A stretch of DNA of 64,000 nucleotides, from the NCBI RefSeq assembly GCF_019801175.1, contig NZ_JAHVJR010000001.1:2480001-2544000 (forward strand), in the 5' to 3' direction. The notes beneath the pieces are model-generated. The model worked only from the letters and a program-made list of their open reading frames with translations. It was not told the DNA's origin and searched no databases. Below are positions 43,697 through 53,513 of the stretch, one piece after another. This DNA comes from Vannielia litorea. GTDB taxonomy: Bacteria > Pseudomonadota > Alphaproteobacteria > Rhodobacterales > Rhodobacteraceae. Both the position numbers and the translations under genes were made by a program. How positions within the stretch are numbered: the stretch's first letter is position 1; each line of letters begins with the position of its first letter.

Positions 43697-44827
43697 TCAG
43701 GCGCTCTCGCCAAACTCTGCCCGCAGCGCCGCCGTGTGCTCGCCCAGCGCGGGCACCGGCCCGAACTCCGGCACCTGCCCGTCCGCCAGTGCGCCCGGCG
43801 ACAAGAGCCGCACAGGGCCTGTAGGCGTTTCGACCTCGACGTAGCGGTTTTGCGGATGGCGAGCGAGATCCTCCATCGTGCTTACGCGCCCATTGGCGAT
43901 GCCCGCCGCGTGCAGCTTGTCTGACAGGGCGTCGCGCGGCTGCTCGGCAAAGATCTCGCAAATGAGCGCATCCAGCTCTGCCCGGTTCGCCACGCGCGCG
44001 GAATTGCTGGAAAACTTCGGGTCGGTCGCGATCTCTGGCCGCTCCAGCACGCCTTCGCAAAACTTAACCCATTCGCGCTCGTTCTGGATCGAGAGCAGCA
44101 CCAGCTTGTCATCGGACCCGGCAAAGGCGCCGTAGGGCGCGATCGTCGGGTGGCTGAGGCCGTTCCGCGCGGGCTCTTTCCCGCCATAGGCGTATTGCAG
44201 ATAGGGCACGTTCATCCAGTCAGTCAGGGCATGGAAGAGGCTCACCGCGATGTGCCGCCCCTTGCCGGTGATGCCGCGCCCGATCAGTGCCTGCAGCACC
44301 GCCTGATGCGCCGTCATCCCGCAGGCAATATCGCAGACAGACACCCCCACACGGGCCGATCCCGCCTCGTTGCCGGTGATGGCAGAAAGGCCGCTCTCGG
44401 CCTGCACCAGCAGGTCATAGGCCTTCAACTTCGCATAGGGCCCCTCGTCGCCATAGCCCGAGATCGACACGGTGATCAGCCGGGGGTTGGCCGCACGCAG
44501 GGTCTCCGGCGCATAGCCCAGCCGGTCGATGGCGCCGGGGGCGAGGTTTTGCACGAACACGTCCGCCTTGGCGATCATTACCTCCAGCACCGCCCTGTCG
44601 GCCTCCGCCCGCAGATCGAGGCAGATGGATTCCTTGCCCCGGTTCAGCCAGACGAAATAGGCGCTCTCGCCATGCACCAGATGATCGTAGGCGCGGGCAA
44701 AATCGCCCTCCTCGCGCTCGATCTTGATCACACGCGCCCCTGCCTCGGCCAGACGGCCCGTGAGGTAGGGCGCGGCCACCGCCTGCTCGATGGAGACGAC
44801 CAGCAGGCCCTCGAGATCTTTTGTCAT
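43697..44827 (-). CDS. CaiB/BaiF family CoA-transferase
   Basis: A 376-residue family III CoA-transferase: LEGLLVVSIEQAVAAPYLTGRLAEAGARVIKIEREEGDFAR, VQNLAPGAIDRLGYAP (catalytic Asp) and TVSISGYGDEGPYAKLKAYDLLVQAESG. The divergent gene is an HTD2-type hydratase and a LysR regulator and an acyl-CoA dehydrogenase are near, so a pathway of CoA-ester breakdown or a dicarboxylate such as mesaconate, itaconate or succinate is plausible. Distinct from the transferase at 968. Confidence 0.92.
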   Translation of the reverse strand: MTKDLEGLLVVSIEQAVAAPYLTGRLAEAGARVIKIEREEGDFARAYDHLVHGESAYFVWLNRGKESICLDLRAEADRAVLEVMIAKADVFVQNLAPGAIDRLGYAPETLRAANPRLITVSISGYGDEGPYAKLKAYDLLVQAESGLSAITGNEAGSARVGVSVCDIACGMTAHQAVLQALIGRGITGKGRHIAVSLFHALTDWMNVPYLQYAYGGKEPARNGLSHPTIAPYGAFAGSDDKLVLLSIQNEREWVKFCEGVLERPEIATDPKFSSNSARVANRAELDALICEIFAEQPRDALSDKLHAAGIANGRVSTMEDLARHPQNRYVEVETPTGPVRLLSPGALADGQVPEFGPVPALGEHTAALRAEFGESA

Positions 44828-45068
44828 GTCAGTCTCCCTGGTGTCACCATCCGCATGCCCGGCACGGGCAAACTGGCCCGTGTTCTGCCTGAAGCACCGG
44901 GCGCGGGCAATCTTTGCAGCAGGCTCCGGGGCGGGGGAATAGCCACGCAGGATTGCCGGCATTGGCCGCGCCTATCGCATCATTGCCCATTCGTGGTTTT
45001 GACTATGACGTTCCGGCATGAGCAGCTAGGCAAAACGCAGCCGCAATCTGACCGGAAGGCGCCCCTAC

Positions 45069-45911
45069 ATGACAGACACCGCCCCCGCACTCGAAAGCTG
45101 GGTTGGCCGCACCGAGACGGCGGAAGACACGCTCGATCTGCGCCCGGCCCGGCTGATGCAGAGCATCCTGCCCCACAGCGCGCCGCTCCAGACCGGCGAT
45201 GTGCTGCCGCCGCTGTGGAACTGGCTCTACTTTCACCAGCCCGCCCCGCTGGACCAGCTCGGGCGCGACGGCCACCCCAAGAAGGGCGGCTTTTTGCCCC
45301 CGGTGGACCTGCCGCGCCGCATGTGGGCGGGCGGGCGCTTCGAGTTTCCCGGTGATCTGCGGATTGGCGAGGCGGTGCAAAAACGCTCCGAAATCCTGAA
45401 GGTCGCACAGAAGGAAGGCCGCAGCGGCAGGCTCTGCTTTGTCACCGTCGAGCACCGCTACCTTCAGGGCGGTGAGACCCTCTGGCGCGAGGAGCATGAT
45501 ATCGTCTACCGCGAAGATCCCGCGCCCGGTCAGCCCAAGCCCGCCCCCGCCCCTGCGCCCGAGGCGTTCACCGAGCAGGAGGTGGTGCAGCCCTCCATCG
45601 TCATGCTCTTCCGCTACTCGGCGCTCACCTTCAACGGCCACCGCATTCACTACGACCGGCCCTATTGCCGCGAGGTGGAGGGCTACCCGGACCTCGTCTT
45701 CCACGGACCGCTGACCGCCACTTTCCTCGCCGATTTCGCCCGCCGCAAATCGGAAGGGCGGATGGAGAGCTTCAGCTTTCGGGCCGTCAGCCCGCTGTTC
45801 GATACCGCCGACTTCGGCATCTACCTGAGCCAGAATGATGGCCTGACAGAGGCCTGGGCCTGCACGCCCGAGGGCCACCTTGCGATGAAGGCCGAGGCGC
45901 GGTTCAGCTGA
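45069..45911 (+). CDS. HTD2/MaoC-type acyl-CoA hydratase (mesaconyl-C4-CoA hydratase-like)
   Basis: A 280-residue double hotdog protein. The N-terminal half is a FAS1-type dehydratase domain (LPPLWNWLYFHQPAPLDQLGRDGHPKKGGFLPPVDLPRRMWAGG). The second half has the hydratase 2 motif SALTFNGHRIHYDRPYCREVEGYPDLVFHGPLTA, with D and H of the catalytic pair. Similar proteins hydrate mesaconyl-C4-CoA in the 3-hydroxypropionate cycle. The 241-base divergent region to the CoA-transferase is a probable control site. Confidence 0.85.
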   Translation: MTDTAPALESWVGRTETAEDTLDLRPARLMQSILPHSAPLQTGDVLPPLWNWLYFHQPAPLDQLGRDGHPKKGGFLPPVDLPRRMWAGGRFEFPGDLRIGEAVQKRSEILKVAQKEGRSGRLCFVTVEHRYLQGGETLWREEHDIVYREDPAPGQPKPAPAPAPEAFTEQEVVQPSIVMLFRYSALTFNGHRIHYDRPYCREVEGYPDLVFHGPLTATFLADFARRKSEGRMESFSFRAVSPLFDTADFGIYLSQNDGLTEAWACTPEGHLAMKAEARFS

Positions 45912-45941
45912 GCCATCGGCCCGGTGGCCGGATGGGCGCGG

Positions 45942-46868
45942 TCAGACCACCCTGCCCTGCCACAGCCCTCGCGCCACCAACTCGCGGATGATCCGCAGGG
46001 TCACCTCCTCCACCGTGCGTCCGGCGCGGGTAGAAACCCGTTCGGGGTGGTGCACAAGCTGCACCGGGCGGGTCATCACCGGCTGGCAGATCGGCACCTG
46101 CAAAAGCTCGCCCCGCTCCACCTGCTTCTGCGTCGCGGCGGGGGCAAAGATCGCATAGCCCGAGCCGCGCGCCACCAGCTCGATGATCTGCTGCATCGCG
46201 TCCATCTCGATCACCACGTTCAGCGCCACGTCATGGGCCTCTTCGTAGCGCCGGATGGTGTTGCGCAGCCCGCTGGTCGGCAGGATCATGTCGACCCCGC
46301 TCAGCGCGCTGAAGGGGATCGGCTGGTCGGGCGGCTGCTTGAAGGGCCAGGCATCGGGCGCGGAGTAGAAATAGAGCTCCTCGTCGATGACATGGGTTCC
46401 CTCGTATTTTTCGATATCCTTCATGTCGTAGATCAGCGCCATATCCACCGTGCCGTCATCGAGCCACGGGGTCAGGTAGCCGCTGATTGCCTCCACCACT
46501 TTCAGGCGGATGTCGGGATACTCGAGCCGGATGGTCTCGGCCAGCGGAACGGAGAGGACCATCGAGGCCGAGGGCGGCATGCCGAAGGAGACGGTGCCGC
46601 TCACCGTTTCGCTGAGGTCGCGCAAGTCCTGCACGCAGCGCTCCATGTCGGCGCAGATGCGCTTGGCGTGGGCGTGCAGCACCCGCCCCTCCTCGGTCAG
46701 CCGGATGCCGCGCGGGGAGCGGTCGAGCAGCCTGACGCCCAGCTCCTCCTCCATCTTCTGCACATTCTGCGAGAGCGAGGGCTGCGCCACGCCCAGCACC
46801 TGCGAGGCCACCGAGAGCGAGGGCGCCTCGGCAATGGCCAGAAAGTAACGCAGGTTGCGAATGTCCAT
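45942..46868 (-). CDS. LysR family regulator (Nac/Cbl-like)
   Basis: A 308-residue regulator. The HTH (1-60) reads MDIRNLRYFLAIAEAPSLSVASQVLGVAQPSLSQNVQKMEEELGVRLLDRS, with the AQPSLSQ recognition helix of Nac-type regulators. The effector domain begins VSGTVSFGMPPSASMVL. It lies 17 bases after the acyl-CoA dehydrogenase stop and is co-transcribed, so it probably regulates this cluster. Confidence 0.93.
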   Translation of the reverse strand: MDIRNLRYFLAIAEAPSLSVASQVLGVAQPSLSQNVQKMEEELGVRLLDRSPRGIRLTEEGRVLHAHAKRICADMERCVQDLRDLSETVSGTVSFGMPPSASMVLSVPLAETIRLEYPDIRLKVVEAISGYLTPWLDDGTVDMALIYDMKDIEKYEGTHVIDEELYFYSAPDAWPFKQPPDQPIPFSALSGVDMILPTSGLRNTIRRYEEAHDVALNVVIEMDAMQQIIELVARGSGYAIFAPAATQKQVERGELLQVPICQPVMTRPVQLVHHPERVSTRAGRTVEEVTLRIIRELVARGLWQGRVV

Positions 46869-46885
46869 GGGCGCTCCCGGCAGGG

Positions 46886-48046
46886 TCAGAACGAGCGTGG
46901 CATGCCGAGGATATGCTCGGCCACGTAGCTTAGGATCAGGTTGGTCGAGATCGGCGCCACTTGGTAGAGCCGGGTCTCGCGGAACTTGCGCTCGACATCA
47001 TACTCGTTGGCAAAGCCGAACCCGCCATGAAACTGGATGCAGGCGTTGGCGGCCTCCCAGCTCGCCTTGGCAGCGAGATACTTGGACATGTTGGCCTCGG
47101 CGCCGCAGGGCTTGCCGGCATCATAAAGCGCGCAGGCCTTCCAGCGCATCAGGTTGGCCGCCTCGACCTCGATGAAGGCCTCTGCGATCGGGAACTGCAC
47201 ACCCTGGTTCTGGCCGATGGGCCGGCCAAAGACCTTCCGTTCGTTCACATAGGCGGTCACCTTGTCGGTGAACCAGTAGCCGTCACCAATGCACTCGGCG
47301 GCGATCAGCGTGCGCTCGGCATTGAGGCCGGTGAGGATATATTTGAAACCCTTGCCCTCCTCCCCGATCAGGTTTTCCTCGGGGATTTCAAGGTTGTCGA
47401 AGAAGAGCTCGTTGGTCTCGTGGTTGACCATATTGGCGATGGGCTTCACTTCCATGCCGCCCTTCATCGCCTCCTTGATATCGACCAAAAAGATCGACAT
47501 GCCCTCCGACTTCTTGCTCACCTCCGCCAGCGGCGTGGTGCGGGCGAGCAGGATCATCAGGTCGGAGTGTTGAACACGGCTGATCCAGACCTTCTGGCCG
47601 TTGATCACGTAGCGGTCGCCCTTTTTCACGGCCGTGGTCTTTAGCTGGGTCGTGTCGGTGCCGGTGGTCGGCTCGGTCACGCCCATGCTTTGCAGCCGCA
47701 ACTCGCCCGAGGCCAGCTTGGGCAGGATACGCTGGCGCTGCTCCTCGGAGCCGTGCCTGACAAGCGTGTTCATATTGTACATCTGGCCGTGGCAGGCGCC
47801 CGAGTTGCCCCCTGCGCGGTTGATTTCTTCCATGATAACCGAGGCTTCCGTCAGCCCGAGGCCGGAGCCGCCATACTCTTCGGGGATCAGCGCCGCCATC
47901 CAGCCCTCCCGGGTGAGCGCCTCGACAAAGTCCTCCGGGTAGGCCTTCTGCTCGTCCACCTTGCGGTGATACTCGGGCGAGAACTGCGCACAGAGCGCCT
48001 GCACGCCTTCGCGGATGTCCTGATAGTCGTCTTCGAGAAAATTCAT
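46886..48046 (-). CDS. Acyl-CoA dehydrogenase
   Basis: A 386-residue FAD enzyme. Family signatures are LRLQSMGVTEPTTGTDTTQLKTTAVKKGDRYVINGQKVWIS (FAD and substrate site), GLNAERTLIAAECIGDGYW and FHGGFGFANEYDVERKFRETRLYQVAPISTNLILSYVAEHILGMPR. The chain or substrate is not shown. It leads a small minus-strand operon with the LysR gene. Confidence 0.95.
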   Translation of the reverse strand: MNFLEDDYQDIREGVQALCAQFSPEYHRKVDEQKAYPEDFVEALTREGWMAALIPEEYGGSGLGLTEASVIMEEINRAGGNSGACHGQMYNMNTLVRHGSEEQRQRILPKLASGELRLQSMGVTEPTTGTDTTQLKTTAVKKGDRYVINGQKVWISRVQHSDLMILLARTTPLAEVSKKSEGMSIFLVDIKEAMKGGMEVKPIANMVNHETNELFFDNLEIPEENLIGEEGKGFKYILTGLNAERTLIAAECIGDGYWFTDKVTAYVNERKVFGRPIGQNQGVQFPIAEAFIEVEAANLMRWKACALYDAGKPCGAEANMSKYLAAKASWEAANACIQFHGGFGFANEYDVERKFRETRLYQVAPISTNLILSYVAEHILGMPRSF

Positions 48047-48183
48047 CGCGGCTGGCCTCTGCTCGTCATGCGGGAGTGCCGGTGTTGTGACAGGTTTTGC
48101 CTATAGCGCAAATACTTTGGGCCGATCCTTGCTATAAGAAGACCCAATAGCTCACGCCGGGCGTGACAGCGGGCGCGGGCGGT

Positions 48184-49008
48184 TCAACACACCTCGCGGT
48201 GCCTAGCGATGCAGGTTTGCAAAACCTCGTCGATGTCGCGGGTCCACCAATCGTCCTTCGAGAAGATCTCGACCTCATGGAAGCCTGTGTAGCCCTGCGC
48301 CTCGACCCAGCCGCGGACCATGGCGATATCGGCCAAGCCATCGCCCATCATCCCGCGATCAAGCAGCAGGTCTTTGGTCTCCCGCTTGAAATCGCAGATG
48401 TGCCAGGCGTGGAGGCGGTCCTTCCCGGCCCGCGCGATCTGGGCTTCCAGCTCCGGGTCCCACCAGATGTGATAGATATCCGCCGCCACGCCGATGCCGC
48501 CGCCGATCTCGTCGCAGAGGTCGAGCGCTTGCCCGAGCGTGCTGACAACCGAGCGGTCGCCGCAATACATCGGGTGCAGCGGCTCGATGGCGAGCTTCAC
48601 CCCGGCGGGGCGGGCATAGTCGTTCAGTGCCGCGATCCCATCGCGCACCTGCACCCGGGCGGCGGCAAGGTCGCGCGAGCCTTCGGGCAAGCCGCCGCAG
48701 ACCAGCACGAGGCAGTCGGCGTTCAACTCGGCTGCCTCATCCACGGCGCGGCGGTTGTCTTCAAGCGCGGCGGCGAGGCCCTCTGGCGTGCTGGCCGGAA
48801 ACATTCCGCCCCGGCAGACGCCGGAGACCTTCAGCCCGAGGTCGCGGATCTGGCGGGAGGTCTCCGCCAGCCCGGTCTCGGCAATCTGGTCGCGCCACGG
48901 CGAGACGGCGGGAATGCCGTTGCGGGCCACCGCCTCCAGAATCTCCGGCAGGCTGTAGCGCGCCCGCACGGTGGCGGTGTTGATCGAGAGTTGCGAGATA
49001 TCGGGCAT
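48184..49008 (-). CDS. Sugar phosphate isomerase/epimerase family TIM barrel
   Basis: A 274-residue AP-endonuclease-2 fold protein. Probable metal ligands are E in LAIEPLHPMYCG, D in GVAADIYHIWWDPE, H in HAWHICDFKRE and E in GFHEVEIFS. Relatives isomerise sugars, dehydrate inosose or act on 3-keto sugars. It is the last gene of the sugar island operon; its ATG shares a base with the DUF993 stop. Confidence 0.9.
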   Translation of the reverse strand: MPDISQLSINTATVRARYSLPEILEAVARNGIPAVSPWRDQIAETGLAETSRQIRDLGLKVSGVCRGGMFPASTPEGLAAALEDNRRAVDEAAELNADCLVLVCGGLPEGSRDLAAARVQVRDGIAALNDYARPAGVKLAIEPLHPMYCGDRSVVSTLGQALDLCDEIGGGIGVAADIYHIWWDPELEAQIARAGKDRLHAWHICDFKRETKDLLLDRGMMGDGLADIAMVRGWVEAQGYTGFHEVEIFSKDDWWTRDIDEVLQTCIARHREVC

Positions 49009-50165
49009 CAGGCCACCCCGCGCGTGCGCATCAGGTCCGCCATGCGGGCAGAGGCACGGTCCGGGTCGGTCAGCAGGCCAGCCTTGTCGGCCAGCCGGAA
49101 CAGCTCTGCCAGATGCAGCGTCGAGCGGGTGCTCTCCTGCCCGCCAACCATGGTGAAATGGCTCTGGTGGCCGTTGAGCCAGGCCAGAAAAACCACGCCT
49201 GTTTTGTAAAACCGCGTGGGCGCCTTGAAGATATGGCGCGAGAGCGGAACGGTGGGGGCAAGGATCTCATTGAAGCGGTCGGCATTGCCCGCCGCGAGGT
49301 GCTTGAGCGCCGCAGAGGCCGCCGGGGCGATGGCATCGAAGATACCAAGGAGCGCGTCGGAATAGCCGTGCTCGTCCCCCTCGATCAGCTCGGCATAGTT
49401 GAAATCATCGCCGGTATACATCCGCACCCCGTCGGGCAAACGGCGGCGCATGTCGATCTCGGCTTCCTTGGAGAGCAGGCTGATCTTGATGCCGTCAATC
49501 TTGCCCGCATTCTCCTTGAGGATCGCGAGGCAGGTGTTCATTGCGGTCGGAATATCATCCGAGCCCCAGTAGCCTGCGAGGGCCGGGTCGAACATATCCC
49601 CCAGCCAGTGGATGATGACGGGCTCGGTCGCCTCGGCTAGCACTGCAGCATAGACGCGGGCGTAATCCTCGGCGGATTGCGCCGCCGCCGCCAGCGCCCG
49701 GCTGGCCATCAGGATCACCCGGCCCCCGGCCCCCTGAACCGCCGCAAGCTGTTCGAGGTAGGCGGCGATGATCGCGTCGATGCCAAGCTCGGGCGATGGG
49801 ACCAGATGATCGGTGCCCACGCCAGAGAACACCGATGCCCCCGGCACGCCCCTGGCCTCGGCCACCGAGCGGCGGATCAGCTCCTGCGCCTCCTCCCAGC
49901 CCAGCCCCATGCCGCGCTGCGCGGTGTCCATCGCCTCGGCCACGGCAAAGCCGTGCTCCCAAAGGTGGTGGCGGTAGGCCAGCGTCGCCTCCCAGTCGAT
50001 GGCCGGGGTGAGCCACGGGTCCACGTCGGCCAGCGGGTCGGCAACGACATGGGCGGCGGCAAAGGCGATGCGGGTCATCGGCACCCCCGGCGCGGCGAAG
50101 TCGGACGCCGCGCCGGGGGTGTAGGGGGCAAGCCCCTCCGGGCCGGGGAGGATGAGGCCCGCCAT
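49008..50165 (-). CDS. DUF993 (dihydrodipicolinate synthase-like) protein
   Basis: A 385-residue TIM barrel. The N-terminus MAGLILPGPEGLAPYTPGAASDF and AAHVVADPLADVDPWLTPAIDWEATLAYRHHLWEHGFAVAEAMDTAQRGMGL define DUF993. A Schiff-base lysine candidate is K in DGIKISLLSKEAE, as in pyruvate aldolases. The start at 50165 is kept because the family has this extra leader. It may be a keto-sugar aldolase, but no activity is proved. It sits in an operon of Gfo/Idh dehydrogenases. Confidence 0.88.
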   Translation of the reverse strand: MAGLILPGPEGLAPYTPGAASDFAAPGVPMTRIAFAAAHVVADPLADVDPWLTPAIDWEATLAYRHHLWEHGFAVAEAMDTAQRGMGLGWEEAQELIRRSVAEARGVPGASVFSGVGTDHLVPSPELGIDAIIAAYLEQLAAVQGAGGRVILMASRALAAAAQSAEDYARVYAAVLAEATEPVIIHWLGDMFDPALAGYWGSDDIPTAMNTCLAILKENAGKIDGIKISLLSKEAEIDMRRRLPDGVRMYTGDDFNYAELIEGDEHGYSDALLGIFDAIAPAASAALKHLAAGNADRFNEILAPTVPLSRHIFKAPTRFYKTGVVFLAWLNGHQSHFTMVGGQESTRSTLHLAELFRLADKAGLLTDPDRASARMADLMRTRGVA

Positions 50166-50166
50166 C

Positions 50167-51318
50167 TCAGGCCACCAGATCCGGCACGTCGAGCCAGCGC
50201 CGCTCGGCCCAGCTTTGCAAGCCCAGCTGCGCCAGCTGCACGCCGCGCGCGCCTGCCATCAAGTCAAACTCCCAGGGCGCATCCTCGGCGACGTGCCGCA
50301 GGAACATCTCCCACTGCGCACGGAAGCCGTTGGTGAAGATCTGCGTGGTCGGCACCTCGTCCCAGTTTTTGTAGAAATCCAGCGGGTTGGGCACATCGGG
50401 GTTCCAGACCGGCTTGGGCGTGTTGACCCGGTGCTGCGACACGCAACTCGTGAGGCCCGCCACGGCAGAGCCGTGTGTGCCATCGACATGGAAGGTAACC
50501 AGATCGTCGCGCTGCACGCGGGTGCACCACGAGGAGTTGACCTGCGCGATGATCCCGCCCTCCAACTCGAAGGTGGCATAGGCGGCATCATCGGCATCCG
50601 CCGTGTAGTGATCGCCGTTCTCATCCCAGCGGTCGGGGATATGGGTGGCCCCGAGGCAGCTCACGCTCTTCACCGCGCCGAAGGTATGGTCGAGCACGTA
50701 GCGCCAGTGGCAGAGCATATCGAGGATGATCCCGCCGCCGTCGTCTTTGCGATAGTTCCACGAGGGCCGCTGCGCCTCGCGCCAGTCACCCTCGAAGACC
50801 CAATAGCCGAACTCGCCGCGCACCGAGAGGATGCGCCCGAAAAAGCCGCTATCAATCAGGCCCTTTAGCTTCATGATGCCGGGAAGGAAGAGCTTGTCTT
50901 GCACCACGCCGTTCTTGATGCCTTTCTCGCGGGCCAGCTTGGCCACGGCGAGCGCCTCGCCCAGATCGTCCGAGGTTGGCTTTTCGCAGTACACCGCCTT
51001 GCCCGCCTCGATCGCCTTGCGCAGCAGCCCGCCCCGCATCTGCGTGGTGCCCGCGTCGAAGAACAGCGTGTCATCAGAGTTTGCCAAGCAGGCATCCAGA
51101 TCATCCGACCAGCGCTCGATGCCCTCCTCCTTCGCCAGCCGCTCGATCTTGGTAGCGTTGCGGCCCACGATGATCGGGTCGGGCATGAGGCGGGTGCCAT
51201 CCTTCAGCACCACGCCGCCATCTTCCATGATCGCCTTCACGGAGCGGACGAGGTGCTGGTTGTAGCCCATGCGCCCGGTGACACCATGCATGATGATGCC
51301 GATACGTTTTTCAGTCAT
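50167..51318 (-). CDS. Gfo/Idh/MocA family oxidoreductase (third in operon)
   Basis: A 383-residue NAD(P)-dependent dehydrogenase-like protein: GIIMHGVTGRMGYNQHL (Rossmann start), VYCEKPTSDDLGEAL (E-K-P, catalytic lysine) and YRKDDGGGIILDMLCHWRYVLDHTFG with probable catalytic His. Starts at ATG 51318 after AGAGGTTT. It belongs to the sugar island with two other dehydrogenases on this strand. Confidence 0.92.
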   Translation of the reverse strand: MTEKRIGIIMHGVTGRMGYNQHLVRSVKAIMEDGGVVLKDGTRLMPDPIIVGRNATKIERLAKEEGIERWSDDLDACLANSDDTLFFDAGTTQMRGGLLRKAIEAGKAVYCEKPTSDDLGEALAVAKLAREKGIKNGVVQDKLFLPGIMKLKGLIDSGFFGRILSVRGEFGYWVFEGDWREAQRPSWNYRKDDGGGIILDMLCHWRYVLDHTFGAVKSVSCLGATHIPDRWDENGDHYTADADDAAYATFELEGGIIAQVNSSWCTRVQRDDLVTFHVDGTHGSAVAGLTSCVSQHRVNTPKPVWNPDVPNPLDFYKNWDEVPTTQIFTNGFRAQWEMFLRHVAEDAPWEFDLMAGARGVQLAQLGLQSWAERRWLDVPDLVA

Positions 51319-51343
51319 TTCAAACCTCTCTTGCCGCCCGCCC

Positions 51344-52421
<1,078 letters not shown>

Positions 52422-52429
<8 letters not shown>

Positions 52430-53513
52430 GTGCGGTGTCTTTCTTCATCGTGTCGAGCCAGCCGTTATAGAAGGGGTGATCTGCCCCGATGGGCAGGGAA
52501 ACGCTCTCGCCGCTGCGGGCAGACCAATAGGCCGCCGTGAGCAGCTCGATGGAGCGGCGCGCGTCGGCTAGAGTGACGGGCAGCTCGGTGCCTTGCGTCA
52601 GCGCCGCGTGCATCCGGTAGAATTGGCCTTCGAACCGCTCGGGCAGAGGCTCGAAATCCTCCAGTGCGGCCTCGATCTTCGCCGTGGCCTCCGGGTCGTC
52701 ATGCGGAAAGGTCCAGGGGTCGTGATCGGGGTGATAAGGGCGGCGTCCGCTCTCGGCGGCAAGATCATCAAAGCAGAACCGCAGACGCGACATCTCCTCG
52801 CGCGAGCCGAGCGTGACCGACGAAGAGGCCATGGCCCCGCTCTCGAACTCGAGACTCAGCAGCCCCATGTCCTCGGTCTCGTTGCCGTTCACCCGGCGCG
52901 AGGTGCGGGCGTTGACCGATTTGATCGGGCCGAGCACCTCGCAGAGGATGTCGTGAATGTGGATCGCATGGGTGGTAAAGCAGCCACCCGTCTCGCCATC
53001 CCACGTGCCGCGCCACGAGGCGCGGGAGTAGTAGGTTTCACCGCGATACCAATGAGTTTCGGCGGTGGCCACGGAGGGGCGGCCAGCCAGCCCCTTGCCC
53101 ACCAGATGATGCAGCTTTTGGAGCCCGTGGCCGAAGCGATACTGGAAGATCGGGCAGGCTCGCTTGCCGGTTTTTTCCGCCGTGGCGATAAGCGCATCGC
53201 ATTCCGCCAGCGAGCGGGCGACGGGCTTTTCGATCACCACGTCAAAGCCAGCTTCCATCGCCGCCGTGGCCTGATCGAAATGCAGGCCCGAGGGCGTGCA
53301 GATGTCGATCAGGTCGAGGCCGAGATCGTAAAGCGCTTCCATGCTGTCCGGGCGTTCGGGGATGCCGAACATGTCGGCCACCTTGTTTTGTCGCTCGGGC
53401 GAGATGTCGGCCAGCGCCACCACCTCGTAGAGGTCGGGAAACTCACCGTATCCTTCGGCATGGCTGCGGCCGATACCGGAGCCGACGATGCCGACGCGCA
53501 GACGCTTGCTCAT
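52422..53513 (-). CDS. Gfo/Idh/MocA family oxidoreductase (second in operon)
   Basis: A 363-residue protein: RVGIVGSGIGRSHAEGY (NAD site), DLIDICTPSGLHFDQATAAMEAGFDVVIEKPVARSL (EKP motif) and WDGETGGCFTTHAIHIHDILCEVLG with H in the active-site position. Overlaps the next gene by 8 bases and the previous by 4. Confidence 0.93.

Noticed and set aside
48152..48166. Short palindrome TCACGCC-g-GGCGTGA after the sugar island
   Set aside because: The stem leaves almost no loop and no T-tract follows, so it was not called a terminator.
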